64,000 nt of DNA, from positions 1 to 64,000 of the forward strand of contig NZ_SORE01000011.1 in NCBI RefSeq assembly GCF_004366595.1. Direction: 5' to 3'. The stretch is from Paraburkholderia rhizosphaerae. Its GTDB lineage: Bacteria > Pseudomonadota > Gammaproteobacteria > Burkholderiales > Burkholderiaceae. Within the stretch, counting starts at the first letter, position 1. Every line of letters begins with the position of its first letter. The translations under genes and the position numbers were made by a program. The notes under the pieces are model-generated. The model did not search any database, was not told where the DNA came from, and was given only the letters and a program-made list of their open reading frames with translations. Below, one piece after another: positions 1 through 8,991 of this stretch.

Positions 1-136
1 TCTCATAACCTCAACTTCCCGAACCGCCCGGTGCGGACCCGCACGCCGGGTGGTGTGGCAGGGGTACGGCCTTATGGCTGTCCCCTATGCCGATTTTCCG
101 CTTCATCCATTCACTTTTTCTTTTGTGGAGTTCTCC

Positions 137-1060
137 ATGAACATTACCGATATCCAGTCCAAAGTCATGCTCTGTTCGGTTACGAAATCCATCTGGGTTG
201 CGCGACGCTACGATGGCAAGGTCACCGAGGAGGTCGAGACGAAGCATCAGACGCGCGGCATTGGCCGTTTCAACAAGCGCCTGTTGCCCGAGCACGCACC
301 GAGCTTTGCCGAGGTTGCATCCATCGGCAACCGCATCAGCAGCTACTACTACGCCCACACGTTGCATTACGGACAGCTGGGTGTGCGGCTGCTGCCGACC
401 ATGATCTACATGGAATTCGCGGAGAAGATGCGCGCGATGAAGGACGAGTTCGACCTCGCCGTTCGCGTGTTCCTCACGGACTACCTGGACCTGAAGGAAA
501 AGGCACGTGCGGAACTGAACGGCCTTTTCAACGAGGCCGACTACCCGACGCTGGCCGAACTGTCGGGCAAGTTCGGCGTGCGCATGGCGGTCCTGCCGTT
601 CCCGGACGCGAGCCAGTTCGGCGTGGATCTGCCGGACGACGTGCTCACGTCGCTTCGTTCGGAAATCGACCAGCACGTGATGAAGTCGATTGCCGACGCG
701 AACAACGACCTGGTGGGCCGGCTGTACGAAGCGGTGTCGAATCTGGCCTCGCGTCTGTATGCCTCTGGCAATGTGCGGCTCGACGTCGCCAACCAGGTGC
801 GCGAACTGTGTGCACTGCTGCCGAAGCTGAACTTCTCCAACGATCCGAAGCTCACGCACATCCTCGAGCAGGCCCGCACGCACCTTGCGGTGTACAGCGG
901 CGCGGACCTCAAGGAATCGAATGTGCTGCGCTCGCAGGTCGCGGCGAAGGCGCACGAGATCGAAGGCCTGATGGCGGCGTTCATGGGCGGTGCACCGTCG
1001 GCGCCGATGCCGGCCGTAACGGCAGAGCCGCAGAAGCTGCAGTTGCGGCTTGTCGCGTGA
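137..1060 (+). CDS. DUF3150-like protein
   Basis: A 307-residue soluble protein without signal peptide. The ATG at 137 is chosen because an upstream extension would run through a leader hairpin (about 27-50), and a purine-rich GTGGAG lies shortly before the ATG. Composition and neighbourhood resemble the DUF3150 proteins of large phages and plasmids, which travel with a MoxR-type AAA ATPase and a VWA-like metallopeptidase. Here the VWA-like partner follows directly; the ATPase, if present, would lie left of the window. The C-terminal 30 residues are Ala/Pro-rich and low in complexity. Molecular role is unknown; a chaperone-like part in a MoxR/VWA system is inference from the gene pair. The family assignment rests on recollection of such gene triads, not on a search. 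Confidence 0.6.
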   Translation: MNITDIQSKVMLCSVTKSIWVARRYDGKVTEEVETKHQTRGIGRFNKRLLPEHAPSFAEVASIGNRISSYYYAHTLHYGQLGVRLLPTMIYMEFAEKMRAMKDEFDLAVRVFLTDYLDLKEKARAELNGLFNEADYPTLAELSGKFGVRMAVLPFPDASQFGVDLPDDVLTSLRSEIDQHVMKSIADANNDLVGRLYEAVSNLASRLYASGNVRLDVANQVRELCALLPKLNFSNDPKLTHILEQARTHLAVYSGADLKESNVLRSQVAAKAHEIEGLMAAFMGGAPSAPMPAVTAEPQKLQLRLVA

Positions 1061-1067
1061 GGTGGCC

Positions 1068-2297
1068 ATGGACCCTCGTATCTCGAAGCAGCGTACGGCG
1101 CTGGTGCTGGACCAGCCGTTTTTCGGCGCGCTGGCGCTGCGTCTGAAAGCGATCGAGGATCCGTCCTGCGAGACGTTCTGGACCGACGGGGTGTCGCTGG
1201 GTTACAACCCGGCGTATCTCGCCTCCATCAACGATCTCGAAGTGCGGGGCGTCCTCGGGCACGAAGTGCTGCACGCAGCCAATGGTCACTGCTGGCGGGC
1301 TGGCGATCGCGACCCGGATCTCTGGAACGATGCCTGCGACTACGCGATCAATCCGATCGTGCTGGATGCGGGGATGCTGCTTCCCGGCAAACCGCTCGTT
1401 GATCCCCGGTTCAGGGGCATGTCAGCCGAGGAGATCTACGCCGTGCTCGCCCAGGAACGCCGGGAGGCGCAAAAGGACGGGCAGGGCGGGGCCGGCCAGC
1501 AGGGTGGCAACTCTGATGCAGGCAATCAGCCGAACCCTTTGCAGGGGCAGGGCGACCCGCAATCCGCGAACGGCGCGAACACACCGCAAGGTGGCCAGTC
1601 GCCGGGCGGATCTCCTTCCTGTGGCGAGGTCCGGCAGTATCACGGCGAGGACAAGCCGTTGCAGGAAGCGGAATGGAAGGTCGCCGTGCACCAGGCCGCG
1701 AAAGCGGCCCAGATGCGCGGCGATCTGCCCGGTGACCTGCAGGCGATGATCCAGCAGGCGGTCGAGCCGGTAGTCGACTGGCGGGCGGTGCTGCATCGCT
1801 TCGCGCAGCAGGCCTCGCCGACCGATTACAGCTTCGCGATGCCGAATCGCCGTTACGTGCACATGGGCCTGTATCTGCCCGCACTGCACGAGCCGGCGGT
1901 TGGGGACGCGGTGTTTGTGCGCGACTCGAGCGGTTCGGTGTTCGACGGGACGCAGGCCCAGTTTGCCGCCGAGATCATGGCGATGAACGAAAGCCTGCGG
2001 CCGCGGCGCCTGATCGTGCTGGATTGCGATACGCGCGTCACGCAGATGCAGGTGTTCGAGCGTGGCGAGCCGGTGGAGCTGCTGCCGGTTCGTGGCGGCG
2101 GGGGAACAGCGTTCACGGACCCGTTTCTGCGGCTCGCGCGCGAGGACATCAACCCCGTGTTCGTTGTCTACCTCACAGACACGTTCGGCCGCTATCCGGA
2201 CGCAGAACCGCCGTATCCGGTGCTGTGGGCGTCAACCGTGCCACTGCGCAGCGCGAATCTCGCGCCGTTCGGCGAGATGGTGGAAGTGATCTGTTAA
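1068..2297 (+). CDS. VWA-like domain / putative metallopeptidase (DUF2201-type)
   Basis: A 409-residue protein. The N-terminal third carries an HExxH zinc-peptidase signature (HEVLH near residue 66) inside a GVLGHEVLHAANGH context. A Gln/Gly/Asn-rich linker follows (roughly residues 135-185). The C-terminal half has a VWA-like fold with VRDSSGS near residue 285, a degenerate metal-ion site. This two-part layout is that of the DUF2201 putative metallopeptidase plus VWA-like family that partners MoxR ATPases. The ATG at 1068 is preferred over an in-frame TTG at 1050 that overlaps the end of the previous gene. It lies 7 bases after the DUF3150-like gene, so the two form an operon that ends at the hairpin at 2329-2356. 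Substrate unknown. Confidence 0.75.
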   Translation: MDPRISKQRTALVLDQPFFGALALRLKAIEDPSCETFWTDGVSLGYNPAYLASINDLEVRGVLGHEVLHAANGHCWRAGDRDPDLWNDACDYAINPIVLDAGMLLPGKPLVDPRFRGMSAEEIYAVLAQERREAQKDGQGGAGQQGGNSDAGNQPNPLQGQGDPQSANGANTPQGGQSPGGSPSCGEVRQYHGEDKPLQEAEWKVAVHQAAKAAQMRGDLPGDLQAMIQQAVEPVVDWRAVLHRFAQQASPTDYSFAMPNRRYVHMGLYLPALHEPAVGDAVFVRDSSGSVFDGTQAQFAAEIMAMNESLRPRRLIVLDCDTRVTQMQVFERGEPVELLPVRGGGGTAFTDPFLRLAREDINPVFVVYLTDTFGRYPDAEPPYPVLWASTVPLRSANLAPFGEMVEVIC

Positions 2298-2328
2298 GCG
2301 CCGCGAATGGCCCATTTTTCTGAAACAC

Positions 2329-2356
2329 ACCCGGCTCATGCAGCCGGGTTTTTTTT
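2329..2356 (+). terminator. Intrinsic terminator after the VWA gene
   Basis: An 8-bp GC-rich stem (ACCCGGCT / AGCCGGGT) with a 5-base loop, followed by an uninterrupted T run, 30 bases after the stop codon at 2297. Confidence 0.85.
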
Positions 2357-2572
2357 CGTCCGCGAAATTTGTCGATGCGTTATGCAAATAGGCAGAAATC
2401 GACCTCGAGCAGGCGCTCAGCAAGACGACTATCCAGTGGCCCGATCCGCGCGCGAAGCATGCGACAATTCCAAAGCCACGCTATAGCCCAACTCAGTCCA
2501 CGTACCGATATCGCGACGCAACGGAGCCTGGACGACTAACAACAGCTCATTAAAAGAATCAAAGGATCTACC

Positions 2573-3274
2573 ATGACAACCATGGCCGGTGCTATTCGGC
2601 ATTTTGTTGAATCCTCGCCGGGAGTGACCTCTCGAGAGATCAGAGACCATATCAACAGCGCCTATCCAAAGAAGTGGACGCCCGGCACCCTGAATGCTCA
2701 CCTTTACGGCTGCGCTGTTAACCAGCCCAAGGCATATCAGCATCAAAAGTCGGCGGAAAAATTCCTGTACAGATCTGAAGATGGACGGTTTCACATCTAC
2801 GATGAGAATAAGCACGGGCCAAACGTCTGGGCACCAGCCGTGGATGATCCGACAACCACAGGCGAGCTGGACAACGAAGACACCATCGAGCAATTGATCG
2901 AGACGTCGATCAGTCTCGAACGAGACGTGGAAGAGCATCTGATTCGCAATCTGGACGCGCTTGAGAAGGGACTGCGTTTCGTCGAACGTCAGGTGGTCAT
3001 CGATATCGGTCGTGTTGACATACTTGCCCAAGACGCAACCGGGCGCCGTGTGGTTATTGAGTTGAAGGTTGGGGAGGCAAAAGATGCTGCGGTTGGCCAG
3101 ATCGCCCGGTACCTTGGTTGGTACGCTCGACAGGATGGTAAGCCACCACGAGGAATGTTGATCGCCAGCGACTTCCCCGAACCCGTCCGCTATGCAGCGG
3201 AAGCCGTAACAGCGCTCTCGCTGGTTCGCTATCGCGTTCAGTTCGCGTTCGATTCAGTCGCAATTGATGACTGA
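2573..3274 (+). CDS. NucS-like (DUF91-type) PD-(D/E)XK endonuclease with N-terminal winged helix
   Basis: A 233-residue protein. Residues 1-80 look like a winged-helix DNA-binding domain (SPGVTSREIRDHINSAYP reads as a helix-turn-helix). Residues about 125-215 match the endonuclease NucS / DUF91 nuclease: an ERQVVIDIGRVDILAQD segment gives the acidic strand, VVIELKVGEA gives the ExK pair, and QIARYLGWY follows as in that family. NucS-type nucleases cut mismatched or branched DNA. Start ATG 2573 has AAAGGATC just upstream. Codon use is less GC-rich than in the neighbouring conjugation genes, and about 270 bases of non-coding DNA separate it from the previous gene, which suggests separate acquisition. 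It may protect the element or act in defence; the substrate cannot be told from sequence. Confidence 0.75.
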   Translation: MTTMAGAIRHFVESSPGVTSREIRDHINSAYPKKWTPGTLNAHLYGCAVNQPKAYQHQKSAEKFLYRSEDGRFHIYDENKHGPNVWAPAVDDPTTTGELDNEDTIEQLIETSISLERDVEEHLIRNLDALEKGLRFVERQVVIDIGRVDILAQDATGRRVVIELKVGEAKDAAVGQIARYLGWYARQDGKPPRGMLIASDFPEPVRYAAEAVTALSLVRYRVQFAFDSVAIDD

Positions 3275-3354
3275 CGTCGCAATATTGGATCGGTGGCGAA
3301 GGTCTATTGACTGGTGTGCGGACTCAGACGAGCTGAGCGTCGAGGGCGTCGCAG

Positions 3355-3795
3355 TCATCCTGAGTGTCGATGTACTTTCCACGCGCCCACGTAACGCAGC
3401 GCCTGCTCGCACTGATCGAGGCTGAAAGCGTGCAGGCCGGGCGGCACCGGCTCGAATCCGAGTTCGGTCGCCACCCATCGAACTGCCCGGGCGCGCGCCT
3501 CGAAGATCGTCACGCGGTCCCTGCGTGCCTTCGCTTCGGCGAGTGGCTCAAGCGCGTCATGCAGGCCGCTCTTCGCGTCGCGCAGCGCAGCGTTGGCGAG
3601 CCGGCCGAGCGGCGTGTTGTGTTTGCTGCGCGGATGCACGCCAATCCACGCCTGGCATGATGTGCAGATCCATAGCGGGCCGTGGTCCTCCCGGTAGGGA
3701 TACGGCACGTCGCCAAACCGCGCGAGCTGGGCGCGCGCACCGCAGTAATCGCACAGAGGCTGTGGAAGTGCCTTCACGGGACGGGCAACGCGCAC
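3355..3795 (-). CDS. Zinc-finger-containing protein (DUF3268-type)
   Basis: A 146-residue protein read from the minus strand. Two zinc-binding knuckles are visible near the N terminus, CDYCGA and CTSCQAWIGVH, and the latter pattern is typical of the DUF3268 zinc-finger family found in phages and plasmids. The C-terminal half is Arg/Ala-rich and ends in an aromatic W-K-V-H-R-H motif. The GTG at 3795 is chosen because GAGGA lies 7 bases before it; an in-frame TTG at 3807 would overlap that ribosome site. It is convergent with the NucS-like gene and divergent from the conjugation operon. Role unknown; nucleic-acid binding is the reasonable guess. Confidence 0.7.
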   Translation of the reverse strand: MRVARPVKALPQPLCDYCGARAQLARFGDVPYPYREDHGPLWICTSCQAWIGVHPRSKHNTPLGRLANAALRDAKSGLHDALEPLAEAKARRDRVTIFEARARAVRWVATELGFEPVPPGLHAFSLDQCEQALRYVGAWKVHRHSG

Positions 3796-3872
3796 GGGGA
3801 TCCTCAAAAAGGGTTGCGACTACCACAGAATAGCAGCCCACATTAACCCAAAAGCTCGACATTTTCTGGAGC

Positions 3873-3907
3873 TTTCCGGGTTAAGGCCGTCAACTGGTTG
3901 ACGGCAC
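3873..3907. repeat. 35-bp repeat, copy A, with palindromic core upstream of the conjugation operon
   Basis: An identical 35-base block recurs at 14701-14735. Its core, CCGTCAACTGGTTGACGG (3887-3904), is an inverted repeat of 8-bp arms around a 2-bp centre, the shape of a dimeric repressor or activator site. Copy A lies 120 bases before the VirB11 gene. The flanks also hold an outer inverted pair (TTAACCC at about 3843 and GGGTTAA at 3878-3884). Confidence 0.8.
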
Positions 3908-4027
3908 TCCCCCGGACGTCGCCGGATCATCGTCGCGCAGGCAGCCGCAGAGTAACCGGCGAAAGCGTGCGCATTTGGCTGTTCTTTCGGTCCGTCGCGC
4001 CGTCGGGCAGCCCGAAGAATAGCAGTC

Positions 4028-5077
4028 ATGTCCGAAGCCGCCGAAACCTCCCTGCTCAAACTGCGCCCGCTCGAAGCGAGCGCGGTGAAGATGTTTTTCG
4101 AGTCCCTCAAGCCGCTGAAGGAGCAGTTTGAGGCACCCGATATCGCCGAAATCATGATCAACGATTTCAGCAACGTCTGGATCGAACACCGCGGCAGGAT
4201 GCACCGGCTGCCCATCGAACTGAATCAGGCAACGCTGAACGGCGCGGTACTGTCACTCGCCGCGTCCGTCGAGAAGTCGGCGAAGCCGGGCACCTCGCAG
4301 GGCATCATCAATGCCGGTCATCAGAACCTGCGTATCGCCGCGGTGATGCGGCCGACCGCGATCGACGGCCACGCGCTGTCGATCCGCAAGCACCGCGACA
4401 CGCACCTGTCCCTGAGCGACTACGTCGCGATGGGTGCCTTCTCGAAGGCGCTGGCGCTTGACGAACACGTGCGCGACATTGAATTTGCGCCCGGCATCGA
4501 AAACGACAGCCTGATGGCCGCTGTGCGCGAGCTCGTCCTGCAACGCCAGAACGTGCTCGTCGCCGGCGGCACGTCCACCGGCAAAACCACGTTTCTCAAT
4601 GCGCTCATCGCGGAGATTCCGGAGGACCAGCGCGTCATCTCCGTCGAAGACACGATGGAACTGAAGCTGCGCGTGCCGAACCGGGTGCGGCTGCTTTCCA
4701 ACGAAGAGAAGGGCGTCACGCCCCGCGTGCTCATCGCGCTATGCCTGCGCTTTCGCCCTGACCGGATCATCGTTGGCGAAGTCCGCGCCGGTGAAGCGTA
4801 TGACCTCCTGCAGGCATTGAACACCGGCCACGACGGCGGCCTGGCGTCGATCCACGCCAATACCGCCCGCTCCGCGCTCACGCGTCTGGAGAGTCTCGCC
4901 ATGCTCGGCATCCCGGCCGGCTCGCGCTGGGAACTCGACGACATGCGCAAGAACATCGCGAGCTGCATCAATTACGTCGTTCACCTGCGTCGCACCGGTG
5001 AGCTGCGCCACATATCCGAGATCGTGAAGGTCGAGGGTTTCAGCAACGGGGACTACGTCCTCAAACGCGTCTTTTAA
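4028..5077 (+). CDS. virB11: VirB11/TrbB-type conjugation ATPase
   Basis: A 349-residue cytoplasmic hexameric ATPase that powers pilus assembly and substrate handover in type IV secretion. Walker A is GGTSTGKTTFLN near residues 180-190, the Asp box is SVEDTMEL near 205, Walker B region is DRIIVGEVRAGEA near 245, and the His box is GGLASIHANTA near 272. This order and the total length are standard for the family. It is the first gene of a run of closely spaced plus-strand genes, with the 35-bp palindromic repeat as the nearest candidate control site upstream. The reading frame is intact. Whether TrbB or VirB11 is the better name cannot be settled here, since the operon mixes both nomenclatures. 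Confidence 0.95.
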   Translation: MSEAAETSLLKLRPLEASAVKMFFESLKPLKEQFEAPDIAEIMINDFSNVWIEHRGRMHRLPIELNQATLNGAVLSLAASVEKSAKPGTSQGIINAGHQNLRIAAVMRPTAIDGHALSIRKHRDTHLSLSDYVAMGAFSKALALDEHVRDIEFAPGIENDSLMAAVRELVLQRQNVLVAGGTSTGKTTFLNALIAEIPEDQRVISVEDTMELKLRVPNRVRLLSNEEKGVTPRVLIALCLRFRPDRIIVGEVRAGEAYDLLQALNTGHDGGLASIHANTARSALTRLESLAMLGIPAGSRWELDDMRKNIASCINYVVHLRRTGELRHISEIVKVEGFSNGDYVLKRVF

Positions 5078-5096
5078 CCACGGAGTGACCATCCAG

Positions 5097-5477
5097 ATGA
5101 AGCAAACCCTACCCATGTTGCTGGTTCTTGTGCGCACGCAGCTGGGGCTGCTGGCGCGGCAGCTCTTCAGCCGGCGCGAGATCCGCACCACCCTGATTGC
5201 CGCAGGCCTCGCGAGTTTTGCGCCGCTCGCACTCGCGGCGGACCTCTCGGACCTGAGCGGCGCGACCGACGTCATCTGCCTGATCGAAGGCTACATCAGC
5301 GGCCCGTGGCTGTTCGGCATCGGCGTCGTGCTGATCATCCTTGGCGCGGTCGCCATCGCGAACTCCGAAGGCACGATCGGCAAGCTGCTGTCGACCGGCC
5401 TTGTCGGCCTGGGTCTTGCCTCCGCCGCAGTCCCGATCGCGCAGAACCATCTGCATCTGGTCAATTCCTGTGCGTAA
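5097..5477 (+). CDS. virB2: VirB2/TrbC-type pilin precursor
   Basis: A 126-residue major pilin subunit candidate. It has a long, basic N-terminal leader, a hydrophobic segment ending in LALAADLS (a leader-peptidase-like AxA site near residue 45), and two further membrane helices (about 65-85 and 95-110) separated by a short basic turn, as in VirB2/TrbC pilins. Placement between VirB11 and VirB3 supports the call. ATG 5097 is used, with GGAG 11 bases upstream; a GTG at 5085 in the same frame is the alternative. The stop overlaps the start of the next gene by 8 bases, so translation is probably coupled. Confidence 0.85.
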   Translation: MKQTLPMLLVLVRTQLGLLARQLFSRREIRTTLIAAGLASFAPLALAADLSDLSGATDVICLIEGYISGPWLFGIGVVLIILGAVAIANSEGTIGKLLSTGLVGLGLASAAVPIAQNHLHLVNSCA

Positions 5478-5781
5478 GCCGGTCAAGGTCAGCCGCTCGC
5501 TGTCCCTGCCGCGCCAGATGGGCGGGGCGGATCGCGGACTTGCGATTTTCAACGGCACGATCACGCTGCTGCTCTGTTACGCCAGCACGACCCCGGCGTT
5601 CCTGCCGATTGGCATCGGCGTGCACTGGCTGCTGCGCTGGAAGACGCAACGCGACCCGTGGTGGCGGCAGATCATGGTTGTCTACAACCGGTATCCCGAT
5701 GTGTACGAGCCGGGTCCGTCGGCGAAGTTCGCGGCGCGGTTCAAACGGCCCTATGGTTTCGATCAGGACCTGCCATGCTGA
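5470..5781 (+). CDS. virB3: VirB3/TrbD-type inner-membrane protein
   Basis: A 103-residue protein starting at GTG 5470 inside the end of the pilin gene. The single hydrophobic hairpin (about residues 28-55, NGTITLLLCYASTTPAFLPI) and the short cytoplasmic tails fit VirB3. VirB3 works with VirB4 at the inner membrane, and here its last codons overlap the VirB4 start by 7 bases, the usual coupling for the pair. The tail PYGFDQDLPC is hydrophilic. Confidence 0.85.
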   Translation: MRKPVKVSRSLSLPRQMGGADRGLAIFNGTITLLLCYASTTPAFLPIGIGVHWLLRWKTQRDPWWRQIMVVYNRYPDVYEPGPSAKFAARFKRPYGFDQDLPC

Positions 5782-8234
5782 AACGTTTCGTCAAGCGCCC
5801 GATTCAGGAGATCGCACCCTGGGCGACGATGGTCACGCCAGAGCTGATCCTCGACAAGGATGGGTCCCTGCTGACCGTCTACACGTTTGAAGGCGTTGAC
5901 GCGGACAGCCCGAATGCGTCCGATATCGCGGCCGCGCGCGACAACCTCGACCAGGCGTGCCGCAACTTCGATCACCGCGTTACCGCATGGTGGCGACTGT
6001 CGCACCGGCGCGTACGCCAGGAGATTCCGGGCGAGTTCGGCGCGTCGATGGACGCGCGCGTGGACAGCATCAACCAGGCGAGCGCGACGAGCGGCAAGTT
6101 CTTTCGCAACACGCATTCGCTTGCGCTCGCGTATACGCCGGAAACCGGTATCAACAAGGTTTTCGAGAAGGTCGCCTATCACATGACGGTGGGCGGCAAG
6201 TCGATCCCTCTCGCCATCTTCGAAACGGCGAAGGATCTGATTCTCTCGCGCAGCGCGTTCGCGTTCGACATCGAACGGCTGACGTCCGATATCCGTCGCT
6301 TCGAGTCGGTCCTCGATGCGTTCAGGGGTGGCATCACACGACTGAAGGCCAAACGCCTGCAACTGCAGAATGCACTGGCCTACCTGCATCAGACGGCAAA
6401 CGTGACGGTGCCGCCGCGGCGCGTGCGCTATCCGGTGACGATGCTGGACACGCACCTGACGGAAAGTTACGTGACGCCGGGCGCCGAGCACCTGCTGTTC
6501 GAGTCGGCCTATGGCAAGCGCTACGCCAAGGTCATCGCCGTCAAGGAATGGCTCGGATTCCAGGAGGCGGCGCTCGACGTACTGTGCGACGTGGATGCCG
6601 AACTGGACATCTGCGTGATGTTCCGGTTTCTCGACAAGACGAAAGCCTCGGCGTACATCGAGAAGATCCGCAAGTTCTACAAGGTGGCCGCATTCAACCC
6701 CTGGGCGATCATCAAGGGGTATCTCGCCAAGGAAGAGCAGAAGAACGACGAAGGCCGCGAAATACTCGCCGACGAGGCGGAGAAGGCGCTGGCGAAGCTT
6801 GTCTCCGATGGGCAGCAGTACGGGTTCGCCAACATCTCGGTGATCGTCTATGGCGATACGGTGCAGGAATGTGACGATGCGGCGCGTGACGTCGTCGGGC
6901 GCATCGGCAATGCGGGCTTTGGCCTCATCGTGGAGACGGAAAACCTCGGCGCCTGCTGGGCGACGAGCCTGCCCGGCCGGTGGGACCAGCAGAAGCGCCT
7001 GCAGTTCGTTGAGACGCCGGCGGTGTCCGACATTGCACCGATCAGAAGCGTGCCGGAAGGGCCGACCGTCAATGACTGGCTCACGCAGCAGTCGGGCGAA
7101 CAGACGGGGCCGCTCACGATCCTGCCGACGCGACACCGCACGCTGCAGAGGGTGAGCCTCCATCATCCGGGCGGCAAATCGCACCTGCTGGTGCTTGGCC
7201 CGATCGGCGCCGGTAAATCCATCTTCCTGAATTTCCTGATGTCGCAGACCGGGCGGCACAAGGCGCGCCGCATCCGCTTCGACAAGGATCGTTCAACGCG
7301 TATCCCGACGCTGCTCGCTGGCGGCAGGTTCGTTGACGCAACAGGCCGCTTCGAGGCAGCAACGTACGTCAATCCGTTGTCGCTTCTGCATGATGCGAAG
7401 CACTTTCCGTACGTCGCCGAGTGGGTGCAAATGGCCATCGAGGACGATGACTTCCGGTGTAGCAAGACACACGAACGGATCATCTTCGATGCGGTGACGA
7501 CGCTTGGCGAAGGCTATGGTCGCGAATTCTGGACGCTGTCGTTCCTGAACACCTTGCTGCCCGACGAGTTGCGCGAGCGGCTTGCGGTCTGGACGCAGGG
7601 CGAGAAGAACGGGCGCTTTTTTGATCACGTCGACGACGCATTCGCGCTTTCCGACGATCTTTCGATCGAGATGGGCGATCTGTTCCAGAACTTTCCGGCC
7701 GCTGCGGCGTTGTTCATGGACTACGCGTTCTACCGCATCGCCCAGTGGCTCGATGGCAAGCGCTATACGGTCATTGAGGTCGAGGAAGCCGGATTCTTCT
7801 TCATGAATGAGCGCTTCTACAAGCGCCTTGAGGTATGGGCGGTCACGATCCGCAAACTCAACGCGACGCTCGCGCTGGCGACCCAGTCGCTCGCGCAGGT
7901 GGCACGGATCGCGGACTTCGAAATTCTCAAGGAGAACATTCCGAACATCGTCTATCTGCCGAACCGGGATGCCAGAAGCAGCCTTCATCTGTATCGCGAC
8001 AGGTTCGGGCTGACCGAACACCAGATCGACATGATCGCCAACGCGGTGCCCAACCGCGATTACCTGCTGGTCACGCCTGACCAGACGCGGATGCTCCAGG
8101 CGAGCTTCCCGAAGGAAATCCTTGCAATGCTGCGCTCGGACGGCCGCGCGCAGGCGGTGCTGGACCGTCACCACGCGTCAGGTGCGCCGAACTGGCGCGA
8201 GGCGTATGTGGCGGAAATGTTGACGCTTGACTGA
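5775..8234 (+). CDS. virB4: VirB4/TrbE-type conjugation ATPase
   Basis: An 819-residue type IV secretion ATPase. The N-terminal half is the VirB4 membrane-associated/CagE-like region. The C-terminal half is the RecA-like motor: Walker A GPIGAGKSIFLN near residue 476, Walker B strand RYTVIEVEEAGFF near 662, and the downstream LALATQSLAQVA segment that follows Walker B in VirB4 proteins. Length matches the family. It powers pilus biogenesis and DNA transfer together with VirB11 and TraD. The ATG at 5775 overlaps the VirB3 stop, which fixes the start. No frameshift or missing motif was seen. Confidence 0.95.
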   Translation: MLKRFVKRPIQEIAPWATMVTPELILDKDGSLLTVYTFEGVDADSPNASDIAAARDNLDQACRNFDHRVTAWWRLSHRRVRQEIPGEFGASMDARVDSINQASATSGKFFRNTHSLALAYTPETGINKVFEKVAYHMTVGGKSIPLAIFETAKDLILSRSAFAFDIERLTSDIRRFESVLDAFRGGITRLKAKRLQLQNALAYLHQTANVTVPPRRVRYPVTMLDTHLTESYVTPGAEHLLFESAYGKRYAKVIAVKEWLGFQEAALDVLCDVDAELDICVMFRFLDKTKASAYIEKIRKFYKVAAFNPWAIIKGYLAKEEQKNDEGREILADEAEKALAKLVSDGQQYGFANISVIVYGDTVQECDDAARDVVGRIGNAGFGLIVETENLGACWATSLPGRWDQQKRLQFVETPAVSDIAPIRSVPEGPTVNDWLTQQSGEQTGPLTILPTRHRTLQRVSLHHPGGKSHLLVLGPIGAGKSIFLNFLMSQTGRHKARRIRFDKDRSTRIPTLLAGGRFVDATGRFEAATYVNPLSLLHDAKHFPYVAEWVQMAIEDDDFRCSKTHERIIFDAVTTLGEGYGREFWTLSFLNTLLPDELRERLAVWTQGEKNGRFFDHVDDAFALSDDLSIEMGDLFQNFPAAAALFMDYAFYRIAQWLDGKRYTVIEVEEAGFFFMNERFYKRLEVWAVTIRKLNATLALATQSLAQVARIADFEILKENIPNIVYLPNRDARSSLHLYRDRFGLTEHQIDMIANAVPNRDYLLVTPDQTRMLQASFPKEILAMLRSDGRAQAVLDRHHASGAPNWREAYVAEMLTLD

Positions 8235-8244
8235 GGATACAACC

Positions 8245-8991
8245 ATGAAAAAATTTGCGGTACGGCTGGCGCTGCTCGCCGGCATGACGTTTGGTGTTGC
8301 GCAGGGCGCGTTCGCACAGTTGACGGTATTCGACCCGAGCAACTTTCTGGAGAACATGCTTAGCGCGATGAAGGCGGTGCAGGGTGAGATCTACCAGAAC
8401 ACCAACATCGGCTATCAGTATCAGATGATGCAGAACCAGCTGCTGCAGGCGAAGAACCTCGATCCGACGTCCATGAAGTCGCAGTATGACCAGATCACCT
8501 CGGATATGAGCAAGACCCGGGCGCTCACGAACACGTTGACCAGTCTGTACGGCAATCTGCAGCAGGGCGGAGCATGGCTGGGTCACGTGCAGACGCTGAT
8601 CTCGACGTCGGGCAAGTCGCCGACGCAATGGTTTCAGGATATGTCCTCGCTGAACGACCAGAACAACAAGGCGGCGACTGACCTGTTCCAGATGGGCAAC
8701 GACGTGTTCACCCACACGCAGCAGCTCGCGCAACGCCGGCAGGAGTTGCAGTCACAGCTTTCGCAGACGCCTACCCAGCAGGCGACGGCGGAACTGACAA
8801 CGCATTACCTCGACATCGTCACCAGCCAGAACGCCGACATGATGCAGATGATGGCGGCGAAGCAGCAGCGCGATGCACAGCAGTCTGCCGTCGCGACCGC
8901 CCAGAACCAGGCCGCCGCGGCGGCCGCACAGAGCTTCATGAACCAGCAGAACGCCGAACGGGCGGCCCTGGGCTACACCGGACAACAATAA
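8245..8991 (+). CDS. trbJ: VirB5/TrbJ-type conjugation protein
   Basis: A 248-residue exported protein. Residues 1-24 form a signal peptide (basic start, hydrophobic core, cleavage after GAFA). The mature part is helical and rich in Gln, Asn and Met, opening with LTVFDPSNFLENMLSAMKAV, a typical TrbJ/VirB5 beginning, and ending in a Gln/Ala-rich coiled region. VirB5 proteins sit at the pilus tip or periplasm. It lies 10 bases after VirB4, and its stop TAA overlaps the start of the VirB6-like gene (TAATG). Confidence 0.88.
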   Translation: MKKFAVRLALLAGMTFGVAQGAFAQLTVFDPSNFLENMLSAMKAVQGEIYQNTNIGYQYQMMQNQLLQAKNLDPTSMKSQYDQITSDMSKTRALTNTLTSLYGNLQQGGAWLGHVQTLISTSGKSPTQWFQDMSSLNDQNNKAATDLFQMGNDVFTHTQQLAQRRQELQSQLSQTPTQQATAELTTHYLDIVTSQNADMMQMMAAKQQRDAQQSAVATAQNQAAAAAAQSFMNQQNAERAALGYTGQQ